NCBI GenBank assembly: GCA_035535315.1
Contig: DATLQD010000146.1
Coordinates: 1-5,227 of the forward strand
DNA: 5,227 nt
Source: DASQGA01 sp035535315
GTDB taxonomy: Bacteria > Actinomycetota > Thermoleophilia > Gaiellales > Gaiellaceae
Direction: 5' to 3'
Made by a program: the position numbers and the translations under genes. The notes beneath the pieces are model-generated. The model was not told the DNA's origin and searched no databases. It saw nothing but the letters and a program-made list of their open reading frames with translations. Positions 1 through 5,227 of this stretch are shown piece after piece. Each line of letters starts with the position of its first letter. Within the stretch, counting starts at the first letter, position 1.

Positions 1-200
1 CGAGGCCGACGATCGGAACCACAACGATCGCAAGCGCGGGCGCCGTCACGGCCGGAACCTGGATCGAGCTCGACGTCACAAGCATCGTCACCGGCCAGGG
101 CCCATACAGCTTCGTCCTCCGCGGCGCCTCCGGAGACGTCGCCTACTACGACTCCGAAGAAACCGCCAACAAGCCACAGCTCGTCGTGACCACCGGCTGA
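1..200 (+). CDS. C-terminal end of a DNRLRE-domain (CBM96-like) secreted protein, 5' truncated
   Basis: Only the last 65 codons are present (first complete codon at 3, TGA at 198-200). The frame reads as a beta-rich segment containing TWIELDVTSIVTG, then GPYSFVLRGASGD, VAYYDSEE and a terminal NKPQLVVTT. This order (W-x-E-L-D-V-T, G-x-Y-S-F-x-L, Y-Y-[DS]-x-E, K-P-Q-L-V-V) is the usual ending of DNRLRE / CBM96-type modules, which are beta-sandwich domains at the C-termini of secreted bacterial proteins and are thought to bind polysaccharide or support surface display. The stop directly after the final strand suggests the module closes the protein. What lies upstream (enzyme, FN3 repeats, more modules) is outside the window, so the overall function cannot be given. 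The next gene also encodes an exported protein, but a 95-base gap separates them and co-transcription is uncertain. Confidence 0.8.
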   Translation, partial: RPTIGTTTIASAGAVTAGTWIELDVTSIVTGQGPYSFVLRGASGDVAYYDSEETANKPQLVVTTG

Positions 201-283
201 CCGCGCCCGACGCAGCTACTTGACCGCGGGGCTTGTGTGTCGTACCACTTGCGCTAGGGACCCTCGGGATCCGGGGTATAAGG

Positions 284-288
284 GGAGG
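284..288 (+). promoter_or_regulatory. Ribosome binding site GGAGG of the metallophosphoesterase gene
   Basis: GGAGG lies seven bases before the GTG at 296. This decides the start. The upstream in-frame TTG at 233 would add 21 residues that do not resemble a leader and would bury the signal peptide inside the protein. From 296 the product begins with a short basic stretch followed at once by a hydrophobic core. This is the only clear Shine-Dalgarno sequence before a start in the window. Confidence 0.8.
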
Positions 289-295
289 GACGCGG

Positions 296-1864
296 GTGGC
301 TCTTCGGACTGGCATAGCGGTGCTCGCTGCGTTCGCGTTTCTCGCTGCGCCGGGAGCGGCTGCCGCCGACGACCCGGTGATCGCCGCCGCCGGCGACATC
401 GCGTGTGCGTCCTTCACCGCGACTTCTTCGAGCTGTCAGCAGCAAGCAACATCCGATCTCCTGGTCGCCGGCGGGTACTCGAAGGTGCTCTCGCTCGGGG
501 ACCAGCAGTACGAGAACGGCACCCTGTCCGATTTCAACACGTACTACGAGGCAAGCTGGGGACGCGTGAAGGCGATCACCGCCCCCGTGCCGGGGAATCA
601 CGAATACCAGACGAGCGGCGCGAGCGGCTACTACGACTACTTCGGCCCGCTCGCCGGCCCAAGCGGCCAGGGCTACTACTCCTTCGACCTCGGTGCCTGG
701 CATCTCGTCGGCCTCAACTCGAACTGCTCCAAGGTCAGCTGTAGCGCGGGCTCAGTTCAGGAGCAGTGGCTTCGGTCCGACCTGGCGACACATCCGCGGG
801 AATGCGTCCTGGCCTTCTTTCACCACGCCAACCTGACGGCGCCGACCACCGCGTTGCGACAAGCGTTCTTCGATGCAGGCGGGGACGTGATCCTGACCGG
901 CCACACCCACACGTACAGACGGTACGAGCTTCGCGACGCGAATCTAAACGCGGACCCCGCCGGCTACCGGGAGTTCATCGTCGGAACCGGCGGCAAGAGC
1001 AGGAAAGCCTCGGGCCCTCCGTTTGGGATTCTGCAGCTCACCCTCCACTCCTCGAGCTACGACTGGAGGTTCATCTCGATCACCGGCGTGACCGACGACA
1101 GCGGAAGCGCATCCTGCAACCCGGGCGGTTCGCCGCCTCCGCCACCCCCCGATACGACCCCGCCACCCCCCGACACCACCCCGCCGGCGCCGTCCAACGA
1201 TCTTTTTACCCCGTACAAGGTCAGCCTCGGCGGGCCGGCGTTCGAACGGTCGTTTTTCCTCAGGAGAACCTTCGTCGTGAATTGGAGCGCGAAGGACGAC
1301 GAGAGCGGGGTCGCGAACTACGACGTCCGCTACCGACGGACGGACTGGCGCGGCTCTTCCCACCCCATACGGTCCTGGCTCCACGCCACGACTACGACCG
1401 GGGCCAGCTTCCGCGGTGCCCCAGGCTCGACATATTGCTTCTCGACTCGGGCTCGAGACCGGGCAGGCAACGTGTCGCCGTGGAGCCCTAGGCGGTGCAC
1501 GGCACTTCCGCTCGACGATCGCGCGCTGACGGCGAGGGGCGCCTGGAGAAGAGCCGGCGTTTCGGGCTCGTACCTGGACACCGTCTCGACCTCCCGGGCG
1601 AACAGAGCGGCACTCGTGCGATTCGGCGTTCGCGCAAGACGCCTCGCCCTCGTAGTGACTCGTTGCCCCGGGTGCGGGACGGTCAGCGTGTACTGGAACG
1701 GTTCGCGCCTGAGGACAGTCCGGCTCGGCTCCAACTTGAGGCGCAACCGCCAAGTCGTCCACCTCGCTGCCTTTGACCACCTCGTCCGAGGAAGCATTTC
1801 GATTCGCGTGACATCCGTGGGGAGGCCCGTCGCGATCGACGGTCTCGGCGTCGCCTCCTTCTAG
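296..1864 (+). CDS. Secreted calcineurin-like metallophosphoesterase with FN3-like and C-terminal beta modules
   Basis: The product is a 522-residue exported phosphoesterase, probably acting on extracellular phosphate esters; the substrate is unknown. Residues 1-24 form a signal peptide (VALRTG, then an Ala/Leu/Phe core, then GAAAA before DD), with likely cleavage near 24/25. The catalytic domain spans about 26-275 and shows the metallophosphoesterase series in order: GD at 33-34 (GDIAC), GDQQY with D69, GNHE at 100-103, FFHH with H176/H177, and GHTH at 202-205. These are the expected ligands of a dinuclear metal centre. A Pro-rich linker (about 278-299, PPPPDTT repeats) leads to an FN3-like domain (about 302-406; WSAKDDESGV, YCFSTRARDRAGNVSPWS). 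The last ~110 residues form another beta-rich module (CPGCGTVSVYWNG, ending AIDGLGV), perhaps lectin- or carbohydrate-binding-like. Many cysteines (37, 47, 144, 149, 381, 401, 457, 460) fit disulfides in an exported protein. Family is secure; substrate and role of the C-terminal module are inference. The purple acid phosphatase-like branch is one possible assignment. Confidence 0.93.
   Translation: MALRTGIAVLAAFAFLAAPGAAAADDPVIAAAGDIACASFTATSSSCQQQATSDLLVAGGYSKVLSLGDQQYENGTLSDFNTYYEASWGRVKAITAPVPGNHEYQTSGASGYYDYFGPLAGPSGQGYYSFDLGAWHLVGLNSNCSKVSCSAGSVQEQWLRSDLATHPRECVLAFFHHANLTAPTTALRQAFFDAGGDVILTGHTHTYRRYELRDANLNADPAGYREFIVGTGGKSRKASGPPFGILQLTLHSSSYDWRFISITGVTDDSGSASCNPGGSPPPPPPDTTPPPPDTTPPAPSNDLFTPYKVSLGGPAFERSFFLRRTFVVNWSAKDDESGVANYDVRYRRTDWRGSSHPIRSWLHATTTTGASFRGAPGSTYCFSTRARDRAGNVSPWSPRRCTALPLDDRALTARGAWRRAGVSGSYLDTVSTSRANRAALVRFGVRARRLALVVTRCPGCGTVSVYWNGSRLRTVRLGSNLRRNRQVVHLAAFDHLVRGSISIRVTSVGRPVAIDGLGVASF
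1139..1180 (+). repeat. Two tandem 21-base units encoding PPPPDTT linker repeats
   Basis: Two adjacent 21-base copies (1139-1159 and 1160-1180) differ at two third-codon positions (gat/gac and acg/acc). Each encodes PPPPDTT inside the metallophosphoesterase. They form a flexible spacer between the catalytic and FN3-like domains. Copy number in such linkers can change by slippage; here the length is a multiple of three, so changes would keep the frame. Confidence 0.85.
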
Positions 1865-1976
1865 CAGGCCGATGGCGCAAACGGTGGCGGGAACCCAGTC
1901 TAGGTGTTCGACCGCCTGAAAACCCAACCCCCGTCGGCGGGAAAGGTCGCAAATGCGGGGAGGGAACGGGTCGCTC

Positions 1977-1986
1977 GGGGTAGAAT
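1977..1986 (+). promoter_or_regulatory. Possible -10 region (GGGG-TAGAAT) of the corA operon
   Basis: The 158-base spacer 1865-2022 is the only sizeable gap before the four-gene cluster and the natural place for its promoter. TAGAAT at 1981-1986 matches the bacterial -10 consensus TATAAT at five of six positions and lies 36 bases before the ATG at 2023. No TTGACA-like -35 box is present at 16-18 bases upstream, so this is weak. GGGAAC at 1962-1967 resembles an ECF-sigma -35 element, but its spacing to the -10 is too short for the usual arrangement. Nothing else convincing is seen in this spacer. Confidence 0.25.
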
Positions 1987-2022
1987 TCCCTTCGATGCGA
2001 CTGGACGACCCGCTAAGTACCT

Positions 2023-3021
2023 ATGGCACGGCCAACTCTCCCCAGACCGAGACTGCGGCGCGGGCGCGCGCACGGCGGTGTGGGCGAGATCGCCGAGCCG
2101 GCGCGGGGTCGCACCGAAGAGCTCTCCGCTAACGGGCTCACCTGGGTCCATGCGCCGGAGCCCTCTTCGCGTGAGGTAGCCGCGCTCGCCGAGCGTTTCG
2201 GGTTCCACGAGCTCGATATCGAGGACGTGCTGTCGAACCGGCAGCGGCCGAAGATCGACGAGTACCCCGAGTACCTCTTCGTCGTCCTCCACTTCCCCTT
2301 CTACGACAAGACTGTGCAGCGCCTGAACGCGGCCGAGCTCGACATCTTCCTCGGGCCCGACTTCCTGATCACTCTCCCGAACGTTGAGCTGCACCCGGTC
2401 ACGTATCTGTTCAACCGCTGCCGTGACGACGCCGAGTTGCGGGAAGATCTGTTCTCCAAGGGATCCGGCTACCTGCTCTACCACGTCCTCGACGACCTCT
2501 TCGATTACTGCTTCCCGATCCTCGACAAGATCGGCTACAAGCTCGTCGCGCTCGAGGAGGATGTGTTCGAGGGGCGGTCCGAGAACGTCGTTCGGGACAT
2601 CTCGAACGCGAAGCAGGAGATCATCGCCTACCGGAAGATCATCAAGCCCGAACGCGCGACCCTCCGGGTTCTGGAGCGCTACACACAGCGCTTCCTGCCG
2701 GAGGAGCTGGATATCTACTTCGACGACATCGTCGACGCCGCCGAGCGGATCTGGGACCTTCTCGACAACTACAAGGAGGTCCTCGAGGGGCTCGAGTCGA
2801 CCAACGAGTCGGTCATCTCGCACAAGCAGAACGACGTCTTGCGGCTCTTGACGATCATCAGCGTCACGCTTCTCCCCCTGACCCTAATCGCGAGCGTCTT
2901 CGGAATGAACGTGCTCTTCCCCGGTGAGGGCACGCACACGGCCTTCTGGGTGATCATCGTGAGCATGATCACCACGCTCGGCGGGATGCTGGCGTTCTTC
3001 CGCTACAAGCGCTGGTTTTGA
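2023..3021 (+). CDS. corA: CorA-family divalent cation (Mg2+/Co2+) transporter with GMN motif (CorA1)
   Basis: The 332-residue product is a CorA-type channel subunit, a family that works as a membrane homopentamer admitting Mg2+ and often Co2+ or Ni2+. The cytoplasmic domain (about 38-270) has the family pattern LTWVHAPEP, then FHELDIEDVL-NRQRPKIDEYPEYLF (61-86), then a long charged helical region ending in SHKQNDVLR. Two C-terminal membrane segments follow (about 273-293 and 306-326), with the signature GMN at 294-296 ending the first. The tail FRYKRWF matches the family's basic ending. By recalled alignment to Thermotoga CorA, D68 and E252 occupy the positions of its regulatory Mg2+-binding aspartates. 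The start is uncertain: the ATG at 2023 follows an in-frame stop at 2014 and lacks a good Shine-Dalgarno sequence. The first ~30 residues are Arg/Pro-rich and look non-conserved, so the GTG at 2080 is an alternative. It is the first gene of the cluster and overlaps corA2 by four bases. Confidence 0.93.
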   Translation: MARPTLPRPRLRRGRAHGGVGEIAEPARGRTEELSANGLTWVHAPEPSSREVAALAERFGFHELDIEDVLSNRQRPKIDEYPEYLFVVLHFPFYDKTVQRLNAAELDIFLGPDFLITLPNVELHPVTYLFNRCRDDAELREDLFSKGSGYLLYHVLDDLFDYCFPILDKIGYKLVALEEDVFEGRSENVVRDISNAKQEIIAYRKIIKPERATLRVLERYTQRFLPEELDIYFDDIVDAAERIWDLLDNYKEVLEGLESTNESVISHKQNDVLRLLTIISVTLLPLTLIASVFGMNVLFPGEGTHTAFWVIIVSMITTLGGMLAFFRYKRWF

Positions 3022-3971
3022 GCGCGACGCTCATCGAGCGTGACGGAGACGCGGTCGAGCCACCTGACCGGGCGGCGATCGAGGAGCACCTGAGCTCGGG
3101 CGAGTTCTTCTGGCTCGACCTCCAGGACCCCGACGATTCTGACTTCGAGGTCCTCCGGGATGCGTTCGAGTTCCATCCACTGGCGATCGAGGACTCTCAG
3201 GACTTCGGCCAACGCGCGAAACTCGAGACCTACGGCGACTACATCTTCCTCGTCATCTACGGGTGGTCTCCCGACGATGACGGCCTGGTCGAGGTGCACT
3301 GCTTCTACTCGGAGCGCTTCCTGGTCACCGTCCACAGAGACGACGCTCCCGCCCTGGACGAGCTCAAGAAGAGCTGCGCAGCCCGCCGCATCAACGTTCG
3401 GGATCCGGCGCTAACCCTGCACCGTGTCGTCGACGGCCTCGTCGACAGCTTCTTTCCGGTTCTCGACGGCTTCGACGTCGAGCTGGACGAGCTCGAGGGC
3501 GACTTCTTCCGAGCCCCGGGCGACGAGCCGCTCCAACGGCTCTTCTCGATGAAGCGCAGGCTTGCGACGCTCCGCCGGGCGATCGCACCGGAGCGCGACG
3601 TGTTCGCCCACCTGGATCGCGATGAGATCCCCGGGCTCGACACGGAGAGCGCACACTACTTCCGCGACGTCTCCGACCACCTCTACCGGCTCGCGGAGAC
3701 GATCGACAACTTTCACGAGCTCACCCTGGCCGCGATGGACGTTTTCCTTTCGACTTCCTCGAACCGGATGAACGAGGTCATGAAGCAGCTGACGATCATC
3801 GCCACGATCTTCCTGCCGCTCAGCTACATCGCCGGCTTCTTCGGCCAAAACTTCCGCTTCATGGTCGACCACGTCGGGAGCGCGGCTGCGTTCGTACTGG
3901 GCGGAATGCTCCTGCAGCTGGTAACTGCCATCTTCCTGGTCGTCTATTTCCGGCGAAAGCAGTGGCTGTGA
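3018..3971 (+). CDS. CorA-family transporter paralogue with GQN in place of GMN (CorA2)
   Basis: The 317-residue product is a second CorA-family protein. It starts at TTG 3018, which overlaps the corA1 stop (TTGA). No Shine-Dalgarno is visible, so translation is probably coupled. The cytoplasmic domain contains FFWLDLQDPDD (30-40), FHPLAIEDSQDFGQRAKLE (52-70), YIFLVIYG, and a long helix leading into NRMNEVMKQLTIIATIFLPL. Membrane segments are at about 256-275 and 289-310, and the tail is FRRKQWL. The pore helix and C-terminus are strongly CorA-like, but the signature reads GQN (276-278) instead of GMN. Gly and Asn are kept and only the Met is changed. Family members with altered signatures, such as ZntB (GxN), can differ in ion preference or mechanism, so Mg2+ specificity should not be assumed. 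It could form its own pentamer or mix with CorA1; the sequence does not tell. The HIT gene overlaps its 3' end. Confidence 0.92.
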   Translation: MSATLIERDGDAVEPPDRAAIEEHLSSGEFFWLDLQDPDDSDFEVLRDAFEFHPLAIEDSQDFGQRAKLETYGDYIFLVIYGWSPDDDGLVEVHCFYSERFLVTVHRDDAPALDELKKSCAARRINVRDPALTLHRVVDGLVDSFFPVLDGFDVELDELEGDFFRAPGDEPLQRLFSMKRRLATLRRAIAPERDVFAHLDRDEIPGLDTESAHYFRDVSDHLYRLAETIDNFHELTLAAMDVFLSTSSNRMNEVMKQLTIIATIFLPLSYIAGFFGQNFRFMVDHVGSAAAFVLGGMLLQLVTAIFLVVYFRRKQWL

Positions 3972-4447
3972 AGCGGCTCTGGGCGCCCTGGCGCCTCGAG
4001 TACGTCCAGAGCGCCGAGGAGCAGACTGGCTGCGTCTTCTGCGACGCGGCCGCGGGCCCGGACGAAGAGAGGCTCGTGGTGCATAGGGGCGAGCACGCGT
4101 TCGTCCTCCTGAACAAGTTCCCGTACGCCTCCGGCCACCTCATGATCGCGCCGTACGCGCACACGGGCCGTTTCGGCGACGTCTCCGACGACGAGGCGCT
4201 CGAGGTGCACAAACTGGCCGCCGCCGCGCTCGAGGTGCTCAACGAGGCCATGCACCCGCAGGGCTACAACCTCGGCTGGAACCTGGGGCGGGTGGCAGGA
4301 GCGGGGGTCGTCGACCACGTCCACATCCACGTCGTCCCACGGTGGGCCGGCGACACCAACTTCATGCCGGTGCTCGCCGACGTCAAGGTGATACCCCAAG
4401 CCCTCGAAGACACCCGCACGAAGCTCGCCGCGGTCTGGACGCACTAG
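3968..4447 (+). CDS. HIT-family nucleotide hydrolase/transferase (Ap4A phosphorylase/hydrolase-like)
   Basis: The 159-residue product belongs to the histidine triad superfamily, cytoplasmic enzymes acting on nucleoside phosphates such as dinucleoside polyphosphates or AMP conjugates through a covalent nucleotidyl-His intermediate. From the N-terminus it shows KRLWAPWRLEYV, a CVFC pair (C22, C25) that fits the zinc-binding site of many HIT proteins, LNKFPYASGHLMIAPYAH (48-65), GYNLGWNLGRVAGAGVVDH and the triad HVHIHVVPRW (H117, H119, H121). H119 is the expected nucleophile by family analogy. The LWAPWR start and overall length resemble the actinobacterial Ap4A phosphorylase-like group (for example Mycobacterium Rv2613c), but the exact substrate cannot be read from sequence. 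I chose GTG 3968, which overlaps the corA2 stop as GTGA; GTG 3962 would add only two residues. It ends in TAG three bases before the mutase start. Confidence 0.92.
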   Translation: MKRLWAPWRLEYVQSAEEQTGCVFCDAAAGPDEERLVVHRGEHAFVLLNKFPYASGHLMIAPYAHTGRFGDVSDDEALEVHKLAAAALEVLNEAMHPQGYNLGWNLGRVAGAGVVDHVHIHVVPRWAGDTNFMPVLADVKVIPQALEDTRTKLAAVWTH

Positions 4448-4450
4448 CCC

Positions 4451-5227
4451 GTGGCGCTCGACTCCAAGGTCTTCAAGGCCTACGACGTTCGCGGCCTTTA
4501 TCCGGAGGAGCTCGACGAGGACGGCGCCTACAGGATCGCCCGGGCCTACGCAGAGGAGTTCGAGCCGTCTGCGGTCGCCGTCGGCCGGGATATGCGCGTC
4601 TCGTCTCCGACCATGGCCGGAGCGGCCATCGAGGGTGTTCTCGACGCGGGTGTAGACGTCGTCGACGTCGGGATGATCGGCACCGAGATGCTCTATTTCG
4701 GAGTCGGAGAGCTGGATCTCGATGGCGGCTTCACGATCACCGCCTCGCACAACCCGAAGGAGTACACGGGAATGAAGATCGTCCGCCGAGGCGCACTTCC
4801 GGTCGGCGGCGACTCGGGGCTGCTCGAGATTCGCCGCCGCGCGGAGACCGGGTTCCGTGACGAGCCCTCTCGGCGTGGGAAGCGGCGCGAGCACGACCTC
4901 TACCCTGCTTTCACCGATCGGGTGCTCTCGTTCATCGACCCCGGCGCGGTCAAGCCGCTCCGGGTCGTGATCGACGCGGCGAACGGCATGGCCGGCGCGA
5001 TGCTGCCCGGGATCCTCGAGCGTCTCCCGATCGAAGCGGTCAGCTGCTTCTTCGATCCTGACGGCACCTTCCCGAATCACGAGCCCAACCCGCTATTGCC
5101 CGAGAACCGGGAGTTCGTGATCCGGAAGGTGCTGGACGAGCGGGCCGACCTCGGCATCGCCTTCGACGGCGATGCGGACCGGTGCTTCTTCGTCGACGAC
5201 AGCGGCGAGTTCGTTCCGGGCGACTTC
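4451..5227 (+). CDS. manB: Phosphomannomutase/phosphoglucomutase (ManB-type), 3' truncated
   Basis: This frame stays open from GTG 4451 to the window end (259 codons), so the C-terminal part is missing; full-length relatives are roughly 450 residues. It encodes an alpha-D-phosphohexomutase interconverting 6-phospho and 1-phospho sugars (mannose and/or glucose), feeding GDP-mannose or UDP-glucose synthesis for glycans and cell envelope. Diagnostic motifs are FKAYDVRG (8-15) near the N-terminus, the active-site loop TITASHNP (95-102) with phosphoserine S99, DAANGMAG (175-182) opening domain 2, and the Mg2+-binding loop DGDADR (239-244). EPNPLLPEN (211-219) is also typical. The phosphosugar-specificity loop of domain 3 lies outside the window, so mannose versus glucose cannot be decided and the symbol is tentative. 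The start, three bases after the HIT stop, has no Shine-Dalgarno, but FKAYDVRG sits at the normal distance from the N-terminus. The gene is probably the fourth of the corA operon. Confidence 0.93.
   Translation, partial: MALDSKVFKAYDVRGLYPEELDEDGAYRIARAYAEEFEPSAVAVGRDMRVSSPTMAGAAIEGVLDAGVDVVDVGMIGTEMLYFGVGELDLDGGFTITASHNPKEYTGMKIVRRGALPVGGDSGLLEIRRRAETGFRDEPSRRGKRREHDLYPAFTDRVLSFIDPGAVKPLRVVIDAANGMAGAMLPGILERLPIEAVSCFFDPDGTFPNHEPNPLLPENREFVIRKVLDERADLGIAFDGDADRCFFVDDSGEFVPGDF

Noticed and set aside
220..248. Candidate promoter with TTGACC (220-225) before the phosphoesterase
   Set aside because: The -35-like hexamer is good, but the hexamer 17 bases downstream (TACCAC, 243-248) matches the -10 consensus at only three positions.
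233..295. Upstream TTG start extending the phosphoesterase by 21 residues
   Set aside because: No Shine-Dalgarno suits it, and it would place a non-leader segment before the signal peptide. GTG 296 has GGAGG at ideal spacing.
1902..1917. Hairpin AGGTG/CGCCT after the phosphoesterase, as a terminator
   Set aside because: The stem is five pairs including a wobble, and no T-run follows (GAAAACCC comes next). A second small CCCG/CGGG stem nearby is also too short and lacks a T-run.
944..1927. 327-codon minus-strand open frame opposite the phosphoesterase C-terminal half
   Set aside because: It is a shadow of the FN3-like and C-terminal modules. The antisense of the Pro-rich linker gives a Gly/Trp/Arg run, typical of a non-coding frame.
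1900..2823. 307-codon minus-strand open frame opposite corA1
   Set aside because: The plus strand carries a recognisable CorA with GMN and two membrane segments; the antisense product is low-complexity Val/Glu/Leu-rich and matches no family I know.
3944..5080. 378-codon open frame on the minus strand opposite the HIT and mutase genes
   Set aside because: It is the antisense shadow of two clearly recognised plus-strand genes in high-GC DNA. Its translation is rich in Arg/Val/Glu/Asp with no recognisable motif.

Overview
The window is high-GC bacterial DNA. Codon third positions are mostly G or C, GTG and TTG are used as starts, and genes are tightly packed on one strand. Together with secreted proteins carrying signal peptides, Pro-rich linkers and FN3-like domains, this suggests an actinobacterium-like organism, possibly a soil Thermoleophilia/Gaiella-type lineage. 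That placement is an inference from style and gene content, not from a marker gene. All supported genes lie on the + strand.

The left part (1-1864) encodes exported proteins. It opens with the last 65 codons of a DNRLRE-type surface or secreted protein. After a 95-base gap comes a complete secreted calcineurin-like metallophosphoesterase. It has a signal peptide, a catalytic domain, a short Pro/Asp/Thr repeat linker, an FN3-like domain and a C-terminal beta-rich module.

A 158-base spacer (1865-2022) separates this from a compact cluster that runs off the right edge. The cluster holds two tandem CorA-family transporters, a HIT-family nucleotide hydrolase/transferase, and the first 259 codons of a phosphomannomutase/phosphoglucomutase. 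The corA1-corA2 and corA2-HIT junctions overlap by four bases (TTGA and GTGA), and the mutase starts three bases after the HIT stop. This is the layout of one translationally coupled operon. A plausible theme is divalent-cation supply (CorA) alongside cation-dependent phosphoryl chemistry and nucleotide/sugar-phosphate metabolism, but the sequence does not prove a functional link.

The most notable point is the CorA pair. The first keeps the GMN selectivity motif in an otherwise divergent pore flank. The second has a very canonical pore helix but carries GQN instead of GMN. No mobile elements, RNA genes, CRISPR arrays or clear terminators were seen. I found no sign of a wholly new system; these are recognisable families in an ordinary chromosomal setting.
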